DNA of 64,000 nucleotides from Rhodococcus pseudokoreensis. GTDB lineage: Bacteria; Actinomycetota; Actinomycetes; Mycobacteriales; Mycobacteriaceae. Under the pieces are notes generated by a model. That model saw nothing but the letters and a program-made list of their open reading frames with translations. It did not search any database and was not told the origin of the DNA. The first letter of the stretch is position 1. The number at the start of each line of letters is the position of its first letter. A program made the translations under genes and the position numbers. The stretch covers positions 7,564,001 through 7,628,000 of the forward strand of contig NZ_CP070619.1 of the NCBI RefSeq assembly GCF_017068395.1, in the 5' to 3' direction. Shown here in pieces: positions 1-9,434 of the stretch.

Positions 1-724
1 GCGAACGCTCTTCGGCCTGCTCCATCTGCTGGAATGCGGGCGTCTCCTCGAGCCGCAACCGCAGGTAAAGGCCGATCAGGCCCAGCGGACCGGCGAGCAG
101 GAACGGAATCCGCCACGCCCAGTCGACCAGGGCGTCGGCGCTCACCACAGTGCTGATGATGGTGACCAGTCCCGCGGCCGCCACATACCCGGCGAGGGTG
201 CCGAATTCGAGGAAGCTCGCGAAGAACCCGCGGCGCTTGTCCGGTGCGTACTCGGCGACGAACGTGCTGGCGCCGCCGTACTCGCCGCCCGTGGAGAATC
301 CCTGCACGAGCCGGAACAGCACCAGCAGGATCGGTGCGGCGAGCCCGATGGATCCGTAACTCGGGATCAGGCCGATGGCGAACGTGCTGCCCGCCATCAG
401 GATGATCGTGGTGGCGAGCACCTTCTTGCGACCGATCCGGTCGCCGAGCGGACCGAAGAACAGACCACCGAGGGGGCGGACGACGAAGGCCGCGGCGAAG
501 ATCGCGAACGTCGACAGCAGCTGTGCGGTGCCGCTGGCCTCGGGAAAGAAGACTTTGCCGATCGTGGTCGCCAGGTAGGCGTACACGCCGAAGTCGAACC
601 ACTCCATGGCGTTACCGAGCATGGTGGCCTTGACGGCGCGTTTGACGGAGGCTTCGTCGGTGACCGTGACATCAGGTGATTCGGCCACCTCGGCCGACGT
701 GATCGAGTGATCTGGTGCATTCAT
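1..724 (-). CDS. MHS-family MFS transporter (3' end outside window)
   Basis: Major facilitator protein, probably a proton-coupled importer of an organic acid or betaine/proline-type solute in the cytoplasmic membrane. The reading frame is open from an ATG at 724 to the window edge, giving the first 241 residues. Typical metabolite:H+ symporter features are visible: NAMEWFDFGVYAYL in helix 1, the loop motif GDRIGRKK after helix 2, RLVQGFSTGGEYGG in helix 4, and a later EETPAF segment after helix 6. The old yellow enzyme gene upstream reads the same way but is separated by a likely terminator. Family assignment is firm; the substrate cannot be read from the sequence. Confidence 0.88.
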   Translation of the reverse strand, partial: MNAPDHSITSAEVAESPDVTVTDEASVKRAVKATMLGNAMEWFDFGVYAYLATTIGKVFFPEASGTAQLLSTFAIFAAAFVVRPLGGLFFGPLGDRIGRKKVLATTIILMAGSTFAIGLIPSYGSIGLAAPILLVLFRLVQGFSTGGEYGGASTFVAEYAPDKRRGFFASFLEFGTLAGYVAAAGLVTIISTVVSADALVDWAWRIPFLLAGPLGLIGLYLRLRLEETPAFQQMEQAEERS

Positions 725-875
725 GTCTTGCGCTCCCCAGCGCAGTTATCACCCGCACGGGGCACGTACCTGATGCACGCATCTTTTCGTCGCCCGCACG
801 GCGATTGCTGGTCGGGTTCGGCAACCCACGGCCCTTCGGCGCGATGCGGCCCCCGCCGATCGGCTCTGGCTCGAG

Positions 876-913
876 GGTAGGTCCCGCTCCACCGTCCGGG
901 GAGCGGGACTACC
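876..913 (-). terminator. Hairpin terminator downstream of the old yellow enzyme gene
   Basis: A perfect 9-bp stem, TCCCGCTCC (882-890) with GGAGCGGGA (900-908), and an outer GGTA/TACC pairing surround a 9-nt loop. It lies 55 nt past the stop of the leftward oxidoreductase gene and before the start of the transporter gene. There is no clear U-tract, as is usual in high-GC actinobacteria, so termination is inferred. Confidence 0.5.
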
Positions 914-967
914 AGCTGTAAGAGCGATTACCGTAGCAAAGGATATGGGGGCTTGTCGGCCCGAGAC

Positions 968-2068
968 TCAGAACGCGCGGGCGTACTGCGCCGGAATCTG
1001 CGGTGTCACCTGGGCATTCAATGTGCGTGCCGCTTTTCGCGGCCAGTACGGGTCCCGGAGCAGTTCCCGTCCGAGGAACACGGCGACGGCCTCTCCCGAC
1101 TCCACGATCTGCTCGGCCTGCTCCGGCTCGGTGATGAGCCCGACCGCGGCGGCGGGAAGCAGGGTCTCGTTCTGGATGCGGCGGGCGAACGGAACCTGGT
1201 AGCCGGGACCGACCGGGATCCGCGCGGACGCGACGCCGCCGCTGGAGACGTCGACGAGGTCCACGCCCAGGTCGGCGAGCGCCTGCACGAGGGCGACGGT
1301 CTGGTCCGGCGTCCAGCTGTCCGCGTCGAGCCCGGGCTCCTCGGACAACCAGTCGGTGGCCGAGACCCGCACGAAGACCGGCAGTTCGGCCGGCCACACG
1401 CCGCGCACCGCCTCGACGACCTCCAGCAGGAGACGGATGCGGCCCGCGAAGCTGCCGCCGTACTCGTCGGTGCGGTGATTGCTGACCGGGGAGAGGAACT
1501 GGTGCAGCAGATAGCCGTGTGCCGCATGGATTTCCACCACCTTGAAGCCTGCGCGCGACGCCCGCTCGGCGGCGGCGGCGAAATCCGCGACCACCTTCCG
1601 GATGTCCTCTGCCGTCGCCGCCGCCGGCGGGGTGCGGTCGCCGAAACCGATCGCGCTCGGCGCCACCGTCCGCCACGACAACCGATCGTCGTCGTCGAGG
1701 CTCCTTCCGCCGCGCCACGGGACGTGCGCAGACCCCTTGCGCCCGGCGTGCCCGAGCTGGATGCCGGGTACCGCGCCGTAGTCCTCGAGCTGCGCGTTGA
1801 TCTGCGCGAAGGCCTCGGTCTGGGTGTCGTTCCAGATGCCGAGGTCGGCGGGGCTGATGCGGCCCTCCGGGCTGACGGCCGTCGCCTCGGTGAGGATCAG
1901 GCCCGCACCGCCGATGGCCCGCGTCACGAGGTGCGTCCGGTGCCAGTCGTTGGGCACCCCCACGTCGCTGCCGGTCACGTCGGCCGAGTACTGGCACATC
2001 GGCGCCATCCACACTCGATTGGGGACGGTGATTCCGCGGAAGGTGATGGGTTCGAACAACACGCTCAC
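968..2068 (-). CDS. NADH:flavin oxidoreductase, old yellow enzyme family (YqjM-like)
   Basis: FMN-dependent ene-reductase of 366 residues that would reduce activated C=C bonds with NAD(P)H. The N-terminus LFEPITFRGITVPNRVWMAP and the following MCQYSA are typical of the YqjM/thermophilic-like OYE subgroup; the substrate-binding histidine pair is seen in EIHAAHGYLLHQFLSP, and the C-terminal phosphate-binding part FLGRELLRDPYW is present. I chose the GTG at 2068 because AGGTAGGAG sits just upstream; a longer reading frame to 2107 lacks such a site. It is divergent from proA with about 110 bp between. Physiological substrate unknown. Confidence 0.9.
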   Translation of the reverse strand: MSVLFEPITFRGITVPNRVWMAPMCQYSADVTGSDVGVPNDWHRTHLVTRAIGGAGLILTEATAVSPEGRISPADLGIWNDTQTEAFAQINAQLEDYGAVPGIQLGHAGRKGSAHVPWRGGRSLDDDDRLSWRTVAPSAIGFGDRTPPAAATAEDIRKVVADFAAAAERASRAGFKVVEIHAAHGYLLHQFLSPVSNHRTDEYGGSFAGRIRLLLEVVEAVRGVWPAELPVFVRVSATDWLSEEPGLDADSWTPDQTVALVQALADLGVDLVDVSSGGVASARIPVGPGYQVPFARRIQNETLLPAAAVGLITEPEQAEQIVESGEAVAVFLGRELLRDPYWPRKAARTLNAQVTPQIPAQYARAF

Positions 2069-2164
2069 TGCAGCACTCCTACCTCTGATGGTCTCGACCA
2101 GTCGCAACCTGCACGGGGGATGAAATCATTCCCGCCTTCCCGCTCCGCGGGGGATCCAGCCCTG

Positions 2165-2170
2165 TATATA
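2165..2170 (+). promoter_or_regulatory. Putative -10 element for proA
   Basis: TATATA lies 10 nt before the proA ATG. No Shine-Dalgarno sequence is visible in the ten bases between, so the transcript probably has a very short leader. No good -35 hexamer is seen. Inference from sequence only. Confidence 0.4.
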
Positions 2171-2180
2171 GGCTGTCTTC

Positions 2181-3461
2181 ATGACTGCAGTGACTTCCAC
2201 CTCGTCGGCCGGTGCCACGGTGGATACCCGTGAAGCCGTCCACGCAGCGGCCCGTCGCGCCCGCACCGCGTCGCGGGTCCTCGCGCTGCTCACCACCGCG
2301 CAGAAGGATGCGGCGCTCCACGCGGCGGCCGACGCCGTGCTCGCCGCCTCCACCGACATCCTCGCCGCCAACGCCGCCGACATCGAGGCAGCCAGGGCGT
2401 CGGGCACCGAGGACTCCCTGCTAGACCGGCTGCGGCTGACGGCGGAACGGATCGAGGGCATCGCGTCCGGCCTGCGCCAGGTGGCCGGTCTGCCCGACCC
2501 GGTCGGTGAGGTGGTGCGCGGGTCCACGCTCCCCAACGGTCTCGAACTGCGTCAGCTGCGGGTTCCGCTCGGCGTGGTGGGCATGGTGTACGAGGCTCGG
2601 CCCAACGTCACCGTCGACGCGTTCGGGCTGGCCCTGAAGTCGGGCAACGCGGCCCTGCTGCGCGGGTCCTCGTCCGCGGCGAAGTCGAATGCGGCGCTGG
2701 TCGTGGCACTGCGGGCGGCACTGGCCGCGCAGCAGTTGCCGGAAGACGCGGTGCAGTTACTGCCGAGCGAGGACCGCTCCAGCGTGACGCACCTGATCCA
2801 GGCCCGCGGGCTGGTGGACGTCGTGATTCCCCGCGGCGGGGCCGGACTGATCAGCGCTGTGGTGCGCGACGCGACCGTTCCGACGATCGAGACGGGCGTC
2901 GGTAACTGCCACGTCTACGTCCACGCGGCGGCCGACCTGGAGATGGCCGAACGGATCCTGCTCAATTCCAAGACGCGGCGGCCGAGTGTCTGCAACACCG
3001 CGGAGACCGTGCTGGTCGACGCCGCGATCGCCGAGACGGCGGTGCCGAAGCTGCTGCAGGCCCTGCAGATGCACAGTGTGACCGTGCACGGGGACCTGCC
3101 CGGGCTGGTGCCCGCGACGGAGTCGGACTGGTCCGAGGAGTACCTCACGCTCGACGTGGCTCTCAAGGTCGTCGACGACCTGAACGCCGCGGTCGAGCAC
3201 ATCGACCGCTACGGCACCGGCCACACCGAGGCCATCGTGACGTCCGACCTCGCGGCCGCCCGCGAGTTCACCGCCCGGGTCGACGCCGCCGCCGTCATGG
3301 TCAACGCCTCCACCGCCTTCACCGACGGTGAGCAGTTCGGATTCGGCGCCGAGATCGGGATCTCCACGCAGAAACTGCACGCCCGCGGCCCGATGGGGCT
3401 GCCCGAACTGACCTCCACCAAGTGGATCGTGTGGGGAGACGGGCACACCCGCCCGGTGTAG
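2181..3461 (+). CDS. proA: Gamma-glutamyl phosphate reductase
   Basis: Second enzyme of proline synthesis: NADPH-dependent reduction of glutamyl-5-phosphate to glutamate-5-semialdehyde in the cytosol. The 426-residue length matches the family. Aldehyde-dehydrogenase-fold motifs are seen: [21 protein letters not shown] in the middle, the catalytic cysteine in [13 protein letters not shown], and the C-terminal [19 protein letters not shown]. The ATG at 2181 is the first start after a TATATA element. proB is not in the window. Very secure. Confidence 0.97.
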   Translation: MTAVTSTSSAGATVDTREAVHAAARRARTASRVLALLTTAQKDAALHAAADAVLAASTDILAANAADIEAARASGTEDSLLDRLRLTAERIEGIASGLRQVAGLPDPVGEVVRGSTLPNGLELRQLRVPLGVVGMVYEARPNVTVDAFGLALKSGNAALLRGSSSAAKSNAALVVALRAALAAQQLPEDAVQLLPSEDRSSVTHLIQARGLVDVVIPRGGAGLISAVVRDATVPTIETGVGNCHVYVHAAADLEMAERILLNSKTRRPSVCNTAETVLVDAAIAETAVPKLLQALQMHSVTVHGDLPGLVPATESDWSEEYLTLDVALKVVDDLNAAVEHIDRYGTGHTEAIVTSDLAAAREFTARVDAAAVMVNASTAFTDGEQFGFGAEIGISTQKLHARGPMGLPELTSTKWIVWGDGHTRPV

Positions 3462-3505
3462 ACCCCCGCCGGACTCTTCCTCAAGCCCCTCTGAAAGGAG
3501 CGAGC

Positions 3506-4387
3506 GTGGACCGCGCACTGCCCACCACGAAGCCGTTCTTCGCCAGCGTCGACGACGTCATCGCTCGGCTCGCCGAAACCGGTTACCTGTCCGACAAGGG
3601 CACCGCGACCGCGGTGTTCCTCGCCGACCGGCTCGGAAAGCCCCTGCTCATCGAGGGTCCCGCCGGAGTCGGCAAGACCGAACTCGCCCGCGCCGTCGCC
3701 GAGACCACCGGCGCCGAACTGGTGCGGTTGCAGTGCTACGAGGGCGTCGACGAGGCCCGCGCCCTGTACGAGTGGAATCACGCGAAGCAGATCCTGCGCA
3801 TCCAGGCGGGCAGCGACCACAGCTGGGACGCCACCAAGGCGGACGTCTTCTCCGAGGAGTTCCTGCTGTCGCGGCCGCTGCTGACCGCCATCCGGCGCGA
3901 AGACCCGACGGTGCTGCTGATCGACGAGACCGACAAGGCCGACGTCGAGATCGAGGGCCTGCTCCTCGAGGTACTCAGCGATTTCGCGGTCACCGTCCCC
4001 GAACTGGGCACCATCACCGCCACGCGCAAGCCGTTCGTCGTCCTCACCTCGAACGCCACCCGCGAACTGTCGGAGGCGCTCAAGCGCCGCTGCCTGTTCC
4101 TGCATCTCGACTTCCCCGACGCCGAACTCGAGCGGAGGATCCTCGCGAGCCGGGTGCCGGAACTACCCGAGGCGGTGGCCGAGCAGCTGGTCAAGACGAT
4201 CCGTGTGCTGCGCGGCATGCAGCTGAAGAAGCTGCCGTCGGTGGCCGAGACCATCGACTGGGGTCGCACGCTGCTGGCGCTCGGGCTCGACACCCTCGAC
4301 GACGACGCCGTGCGCGCCACGCTGGGTGTGGTTCTCAAACACCAATCCGACCAGCTGCGGGCCGCTGCCGAGCTGCGACTGAACTGA
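3506..4387 (+). CDS. MoxR-type AAA+ ATPase
   Basis: AAA+ ATPase of the MoxR group (293 residues), a presumed chaperone that remodels or activates proteins with the help of a von Willebrand A partner. Walker A is GPAGVGKTE, Walker B is VLLIDETDKAD, followed by sensor-type VLTSNATRELSEALKRR. The GTG at 3506 follows GAAAGGAG at a good distance. The next gene encodes the VWA partner 10 bp downstream, a pairing typical of this family. The client protein or cofactor-insertion role is unknown here. Confidence 0.92.
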   Translation: MDRALPTTKPFFASVDDVIARLAETGYLSDKGTATAVFLADRLGKPLLIEGPAGVGKTELARAVAETTGAELVRLQCYEGVDEARALYEWNHAKQILRIQAGSDHSWDATKADVFSEEFLLSRPLLTAIRREDPTVLLIDETDKADVEIEGLLLEVLSDFAVTVPELGTITATRKPFVVLTSNATRELSEALKRRCLFLHLDFPDAELERRILASRVPELPEAVAEQLVKTIRVLRGMQLKKLPSVAETIDWGRTLLALGLDTLDDDAVRATLGVVLKHQSDQLRAAAELRLN

Positions 4388-4397
4388 AGGACTCCCC

Positions 4398-5858
4398 ATG
4401 GCTGCTGGTGGTCCCCTCGCGTCCCGGTCGAAGCCGGGCGGTCCCGCGGCGCCACACGGGCTGCCGGGGCATCTCGTCGACTTCGTCGAAGCGCTACGGC
4501 GGCGCGGGATCACGGTCGGACCGTCCGAGACGGTCGACGCCGGACAGGTGATGTCGGTCCTCGACCTGCTGGACCGCGAATCCCTGCGGGAGGGCCTGGC
4601 GTGCGCGTTGCTGCGGCGGCCCACCCACCGGCCCACCTTCGACGCGTTGTTCGAACTCTGGTTCCCGGCGGCGGTCGGGAACCGGGCGGCCGGGGCGATC
4701 GACACGAGCCTGCCGCGGAACGCGAAGGGTGACATCGACTACGAGGCGCTGCGCGAGCTGATCGTCGACCTCCTCACCGACGGGTCGCCGGAGGCGATCA
4801 AGCTCACCGAGTTGCTGACCGCGCAGATGGTCGAGGAACTGGGGCAGTACCAGTCGGCGAACGGCCCGTCGTTCTCCGCCTACCAGGCGCTGCGGGACGT
4901 CGCACCGGAAACCCTGCTGAAGAAGATCCTCGACGGACTCCTCGGCAATCAGCAGGACACCGGGGCCCGGACGACGGAGAGCTACGAATCCGAGGTGGCC
5001 AAGCGCACCGCCGCCCAGCGGATCGCCGACTTCCGCAAGATGATCGAGAAGGAGACACGGCGCCGGTCGGCCGAGAACCTCGGCAAGGAGCGGGTGGCGT
5101 CGTACGGCGTCCCCCGACTGGCCGAGGAAGTCGACTTCCTGCGCGCCTCGGACGCCGAGCTGACCGCGCTGAAACGCAACGTCACCCCGCTGGCCAGGCT
5201 GCTCGCCAGCCGGCTGGCCGTGCGACGCAGCAGGGCGAGTGCCGGTTCGATCGACCTGCGCCGGACCCTGCGCAAGTCGATGTCCACCGGCGGCGTGCCC
5301 ATCGACCTCGTCCAGCGCAAACCCCGGCGGGCGCGCCCCGAACTCGTCGTGATGTGCGACGTGTCGGGTTCGGTCGCGGGATTCAGCCACTTCACGCTGC
5401 TGCTCGTCCACGCGCTGCGCGAACAGTTCTCCCGGGTGCGGGTGTTCGCGTTCATCGACACCACCGACGAGGTCACCCGCTTCTTCGACGCGGGAGCCGA
5501 CCTCGGCAGCGCCATGTCGCGGATGATCCGGGAAGCCGACCTGGTCGGCTACGACGGGCACTCCGACTACGGCAACGCGTTCGGGGTGTTCGCCGAGCGG
5601 TTCACCCAGAGCATCACGTCCCGCACATCCCTGCTGGTGCTCGGCGACGGTCGCAACAACTACCGCGACCCGAACCTGGAGGCACTGGCCCGACTCGTGT
5701 CGGTGGCGAAGCACGCGCACTGGCTCAACCCCGAGCCCCGCGGACAGTGGGGATCGGGCGACTCGGCGGCCAAGGTGTACAACGAGGTCATCAGCATGCA
5801 CGAATGCCGATCCGCTCAGCAGCTGGCGTCGGTGGTCGCCGGATTGCTGCCGGTATGA
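4398..5858 (+). CDS. VWA domain protein, CoxE-like partner of the MoxR ATPase
   Basis: Protein of 486 residues with a C-terminal von Willebrand A domain. The metal-ion-dependent adhesion motif D-x-S-G-S is seen in [15 protein letters not shown], with later [13 protein letters not shown] and [11 protein letters not shown] completing the domain. The N-terminal half is a helical region seen in CoxE-like proteins. It is placed 10 bp after the MoxR ATPase, so the two are probably cotranscribed and act together. No carbon-monoxide-dehydrogenase genes are nearby, so a CO role should not be assumed. Confidence 0.88.
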   Translation: MAAGGPLASRSKPGGPAAPHGLPGHLVDFVEALRRRGITVGPSETVDAGQVMSVLDLLDRESLREGLACALLRRPTHRPTFDALFELWFPAAVGNRAAGAIDTSLPRNAKGDIDYEALRELIVDLLTDGSPEAIKLTELLTAQMVEELGQYQSANGPSFSAYQALRDVAPETLLKKILDGLLGNQQDTGARTTESYESEVAKRTAAQRIADFRKMIEKETRRRSAENLGKERVASYGVPRLAEEVDFLRASDAELTALKRNVTPLARLLASRLAVRRSRASAGSIDLRRTLRKSMSTGGVPIDLVQRKPRRARPELVVMCDVSGSVAGFSHFTLLLVHALREQFSRVRVFAFIDTTDEVTRFFDAGADLGSAMSRMIREADLVGYDGHSDYGNAFGVFAERFTQSITSRTSLLVLGDGRNNYRDPNLEALARLVSVAKHAHWLNPEPRGQWGSGDSAAKVYNEVISMHECRSAQQLASVVAGLLPV

Positions 5859-5877
5859 ACACGTAAGCTCGACACTC

Positions 5878-6573
5878 GTGGAACAGGGAGCAACGGGCGC
5901 GCGTCGGCGCCGCCTGGGAGTCATGGGCGGCACCTTCGACCCCATTCATCACGGTCACCTGGTGGCCGCCAGCGAGGTGGCCGACCGATTCAGCCTCGAC
6001 GAGGTGGTCTTCGTACCCACCGGCAGGCCGTGGCAGAAGCAGGGCAAGGGCGTCAGCCCGGCCGAGGACCGGTACCTGATGACGGTCATCGCCACCGCGT
6101 CGAACCCGCGGTTCTCGGTCAGCCGGGTGGACGTCGACCGCGAGAAGGTCACCTACACCGTCGACACCCTGCGGGATCTGCGCAGCTACCACCCGAACGC
6201 CGAGCTGTACTTCATTACCGGTGCGGACGCCCTGGCGAGTATCCTGTCCTGGCAGGACTGGGAGGAACTGTTCTCGCTGGCGAAGTTCGTCGGGGTGTCG
6301 CGTCCGGGATTCGATCTCAACACCGAACATCTGGCCGGGCACCTGGATGCGTTGCCGGAGGACGCGGTCACGCTGATCGAGATCCCGGCTCTGGCGATCT
6401 CCTCGACGGAATGTCGGCGGCGCGCCAGTCGCCATCGTCCTGTGTGGTACCTCGTGCCGGACGGTGTGGTCCAGTACATCTCCAAACGGAACCTGTACCG
6501 GCCACCGGACTCCGAGCGCCTCGACGGCGCGACGACGATGTCCGAACCGGCCCCGGACAAGACCAAGAGTTAG
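5878..6573 (+). CDS. nadD: Nicotinate-nucleotide adenylyltransferase
   Basis: NaMN adenylyltransferase of NAD synthesis (231 residues with GTG at 5878). The nucleotidyltransferase signature is seen in [13 protein letters not shown], and the second ATP-binding motif in ISSTECRRR. The C-terminal tail after residue 215 is poorly conserved. A start at the ATG at 5923 is possible but would remove the first strand. In M. tuberculosis nadD, rsfS and gpgP also follow one another, matching this order. Confidence 0.96.
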   Translation: MEQGATGARRRRLGVMGGTFDPIHHGHLVAASEVADRFSLDEVVFVPTGRPWQKQGKGVSPAEDRYLMTVIATASNPRFSVSRVDVDREKVTYTVDTLRDLRSYHPNAELYFITGADALASILSWQDWEELFSLAKFVGVSRPGFDLNTEHLAGHLDALPEDAVTLIEIPALAISSTECRRRASRHRPVWYLVPDGVVQYISKRNLYRPPDSERLDGATTMSEPAPDKTKS

Positions 6574-6607
6574 ACAGCACTTTCCGAACGAACTGGGAGA
6601 ACATCGC

Positions 6608-7054
6608 GTGAGCGCAACGACCGAAGCCATCGAGATGGCACGCATCGCGGCAGTGGCTGCCGACGAGAAGCTGGCCTCCGATGTGGTGGTGCTCGATGTT
6701 TCAGAGCAGCTGGTCATCACCGACTGCTTCGTCATCGCCTCCGCCCCCAACGAGCGCCAGGTGAACGCGATCGTCGAGAACATCGAGGATCGGCTGCGTG
6801 AGGCAGGTCACAAGCCGGTGCGGCGCGAGGGCACCCGCGAAGGCCGTTGGGCACTGCTCGATTTCGTGGACGTCGTCATCCACGTCCAGCACAACGAGGA
6901 ACGCAACTTCTACGCCCTCGACCGGCTGTGGAAGGACTGCCCGGCCGTGCCGGTGGAGGGTATCGGCCAGCACGGCCCGGCCGGCGCGAACGGTGCGGGC
7001 GCCCCCGAGGCTGCCGGTGCGGGCGCCGCAGAGACTGGGGAGTCCGAGCTGTGA
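6608..7054 (+). CDS. rsfS: Ribosome silencing factor
   Basis: RsfS/RsfA (148 residues) binds ribosomal protein uL14 and blocks subunit joining in poor growth conditions. The conserved core is visible: VLDVSEQLVITDCFVIAS, REGTREGRWALLDFVDVVIH and ERNFYALDRLWKD. I chose the GTG at 6608, preceded by GGGAG, because the frame upstream overlaps nadD. The last 30 residues are an Ala/Gly-rich tail absent from many homologues. It overlaps the next gene by GTGA. Confidence 0.94.
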   Translation: MSATTEAIEMARIAAVAADEKLASDVVVLDVSEQLVITDCFVIASAPNERQVNAIVENIEDRLREAGHKPVRREGTREGRWALLDFVDVVIHVQHNEERNFYALDRLWKDCPAVPVEGIGQHGPAGANGAGAPEAAGAGAAETGESEL

Positions 7055-7710
7055 CGGATGCTCCCCGTGCCCCGCGGCGGCTGATACTGCTCCGCCACGG
7101 ACAGACCGAGTACAACGCCGACAACCGCATGCAGGGCCAGCTCGACACCGAACTGTCGGAGCTGGGGCGGTCGCAGGCGCGCGCCGCCGCCACCGCGCTC
7201 GTCGGTCGCCGACCGATCTCCATCGTGTCCTCCGATCTGCGGCGGGCCTACGACACCGCCGTGGAGGTCGGCGACAACGCCGGACTGCCGGTGCAGATCG
7301 ACGAACGCCTCCGTGAGACGCATCTCGGCGACTGGCAGGGGCTCACCCACCTCGACGTCGACGCGCGCGCACCCGGCGCCCGCGCCGCATGGCGCGGGGA
7401 CGCGACGTGGGCACCGCCCGGCGGCGAGAGCCGCATCGACGTCGCCCGCCGCAGCAAGCCGGTGGTCGCGGAACTGGTCGAGAAGCACGAGGACTGGGCC
7501 GAGAAGCCGGTGGTCCTGGTTGCTCACGGCGGATTGATCGCCGCGCTGACCGCCGCTCTGCTGGATCTGCCCGTCGACCGCTGGCCGGTGCTGGGCGGGC
7601 TGGGCAACACCAGCTGGGTGCAGCTGAGTGCGTACGGGAACCCCGATTCGCTCAGCTGGCGGCTCGACGTGTGGAACGCTTCCGCGAGTGTGGCCAGTGA
7701 CGTCCTCTGA
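7051..7710 (+). CDS. gpgP: Histidine phosphatase, probable glucosyl-3-phosphoglycerate phosphatase
   Basis: Phosphoglycerate-mutase-like phosphatase of 219 residues. The phosphohistidine motif is [10 protein letters not shown] and the second catalytic histidine is in [13 protein letters not shown]. In M. tuberculosis the gene in this position (Rv2419c) dephosphorylates glucosyl-3-phosphoglycerate, the first committed product for methylglucose lipopolysaccharide synthesis; the same neighbours (nadD, rsfS before; octT after) support that role here. The GTG at 7051 overlaps the rsfS stop codon. The assignment of substrate is by family and context. Confidence 0.85.
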   Translation: MTDAPRAPRRLILLRHGQTEYNADNRMQGQLDTELSELGRSQARAAATALVGRRPISIVSSDLRRAYDTAVEVGDNAGLPVQIDERLRETHLGDWQGLTHLDVDARAPGARAAWRGDATWAPPGGESRIDVARRSKPVVAELVEKHEDWAEKPVVLVAHGGLIAALTAALLDLPVDRWPVLGGLGNTSWVQLSAYGNPDSLSWRLDVWNASASVASDVL

Positions 7711-8494
7711 GATGGATGCCGGTTCCGGGGAACGCCCCGTCCTGCTCGTGCTCGCCGACTCGCTGTCGTACTACGGACCCAAGGGCGGTCTCCCGTCCGA
7801 CCACCCCGATATCTGGCCCAATATCGTTGCCCGCCAACTCGGCTGGGATGTCGAGCTGGTGGCGCGGATCGGCTGGACCAGTCGCGACGTGTGGTGGGCG
7901 CTGACCCAGGACCCACGGGTGTGGTCCGCGGTTCCCCGCGCCGGCGCCGTGGTGTTCGCCGTCGGCGGCATGGATTCGCTGCCGTCCCCGCTCCCGACGG
8001 CGTTGCGGGAGCAATTGCGCTACGTCCGCCCGCCTGCGCTGCGACGCGTCGTGCGGAGCGGCTACCAGTGGCTTCAGCCCCGGCTCGCCCCGCTGGGGTG
8101 GCCGGTGGCGTTGCCGCCGCGGCTGAGTGTCGAATACCTGGAGAGCTCACGGGCGGCGCTCGAGTACATGCGCCCCGAATTGCCGGTCATCGGAACCCTG
8201 CCGTCGGTGCACCGCAGCGAGGCCTACGGCAAGGTCCACGCGGGTCGTCCCGATGCCGTCGCGGCCATCACCACGTGGTCGGAGGAGAAGAACGTGCCCC
8301 TCGTCGACCTCGCGGAGGCGGTGCGCGCCAACGTCTTCAGTGATCGGGGCAACCCGGACGGCATCCACTGGGGCTGGGACGGACACACCGAGGTGGCCGC
8401 GGCGATGCTGACCGCGATCCGCGCGGCGGCCGTCGTGCCGGACTCCGCCGAGGGCGCGGTTCCGGCCGACCCCGTGTCGAGCGGAGCCGAGTAG
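7697..8494 (+). CDS. octT: SGNH-type acyltransferase, OctT homologue (methylglucose lipopolysaccharide octanoyltransferase)
   Basis: SGNH-hydrolase-like protein of 265 residues. Block I serine lies in [10 protein letters not shown], a GGMDS block occupies the GxND position, and the catalytic Asp/His pair is in [10 protein letters not shown]. In mycobacteria the gene in this place (Rv2418c) octanoylates diglucosylglycerate, so it would work after GpgP. The start is uncertain: the GTG at 7697 overlaps gpgP, while the ATG at 7712 follows its stop by one base. Its C-terminal 20 residues look unstructured. Confidence 0.78.
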   Translation: MTSSEMDAGSGERPVLLVLADSLSYYGPKGGLPSDHPDIWPNIVARQLGWDVELVARIGWTSRDVWWALTQDPRVWSAVPRAGAVVFAVGGMDSLPSPLPTALREQLRYVRPPALRRVVRSGYQWLQPRLAPLGWPVALPPRLSVEYLESSRAALEYMRPELPVIGTLPSVHRSEAYGKVHAGRPDAVAAITTWSEEKNVPLVDLAEAVRANVFSDRGNPDGIHWGWDGHTEVAAAMLTAIRAAAVVPDSAEGAVPADPVSSGAE

Positions 8495-8498
8495 TCCG

Positions 8499-9365
8499 AT
8501 GCCCGTCGTCGTCGTCACCGATTCTTCGGCATCGATCCTGCCCGAACACCTCGAGCAGTACGGGATCCGGGTGGTCCCGCTCCACGTCCTCAGCGGCGGC
8601 CGGGACTACCGGGAGGGAATCGACGAGGTCCCCGAGGATCTCGCCGGCGTCACCACGTCGGGCGCATCGCCCAGCGAGCTGTCCGAGGCCTACGCCGAAG
8701 CGCTGGAACTGAGTGAGGGTGCAGGCGTTCTCGCGGTGCACATCTCGCGGCAGCTGTCCGGCACGTGGGAGGCGGGCCGTCAGGCGGCGCAGGAGTTCGA
8801 CGGCCGCGTGCGGATCGTCGACTCCCAGTCCGCCGGAATGGGATTGGGGTACCCGGTCCTCGAGGCGGCGCGGGCCGCGAAAGACGGTGCGAACCTCGAG
8901 GCGGTGTATCGGCGGGCGGTCGACGTCGCGAGCCGCGGGCGCTGCCTGATCGTCGTCGACCGGCTCGACCAGCTGCGCCGCGGAGGGCGGATCGGCACCG
9001 CCGCCGCACTGCTCGGCACCGCACTGGCGATGAAGCCGGTGCTGCATCTCGTGGACGGCAGACTGGTGCTGAAGGAGAAGACGCGGACCTCGACCAAGGC
9101 CATGGCCAGGATGGTCGACGCCGCGGTGGAGCAGGCCGGTCTGGACAGAACGGCCGTCGCTGTGCATCACATGCACGCCCGGCAGCGCGCCGAGGCGGTG
9201 GCGCAGCAACTGAAGGACCGGATCCCGCAGGTCAGCGATCTCGTCGTCACCGATTTCAGCTCGGTGATCGGTGCCCACGTCGGGGCAGGCGCCATCGGCA
9301 TCGTGCTGTGCCCGGAACCCGCACTGCAGGACGAAAACCACGATTCATCCACAACTTCGCGCTGA
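8499..9365 (+). CDS. DegV family fatty-acid-binding protein
   Basis: DegV protein of 288 residues, a cytosolic binder of single fatty acids that in Gram-positive bacteria can hand acyl groups to kinases. The N-terminal VVVVTDSSASILPEHLEQYG and the loop VTTSGASPSELSEAY, whose T-S-G-A-S contacts the lipid headgroup in the family, are present; the C-terminal domain ends in VIGAHVGAGAIGIVL. It lies 4 bp after octT, in the same order as in mycobacteria. A functional link to MGLP acylation is plausible but unproven. Confidence 0.93.
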   Translation: MPVVVVTDSSASILPEHLEQYGIRVVPLHVLSGGRDYREGIDEVPEDLAGVTTSGASPSELSEAYAEALELSEGAGVLAVHISRQLSGTWEAGRQAAQEFDGRVRIVDSQSAGMGLGYPVLEAARAAKDGANLEAVYRRAVDVASRGRCLIVVDRLDQLRRGGRIGTAAALLGTALAMKPVLHLVDGRLVLKEKTRTSTKAMARMVDAAVEQAGLDRTAVAVHHMHARQRAEAVAQQLKDRIPQVSDLVVTDFSSVIGAHVGAGAIGIVLCPEPALQDENHDSSTTSR

Positions 9366-9421
9366 TCCACAGGCCGATTCGAATGTCGGGTCGGCGCGGC
9401 GATCCTGGGGGCGCGGCACTC

Positions 9422-9427
9422 TAACGT
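9422..9427 (+). promoter_or_regulatory. -10 element for a probably leaderless comEA transcript
   Basis: TAACGT (TANNNT) ends seven bases before the comEA ATG at 9435, which places the start of transcription on or next to the start codon. No ribosome binding site precedes the ATG. The same 7-nt geometry recurs at other genes in this window. Confidence 0.45.
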
Positions 9428-9434
9428 CGCGTCC

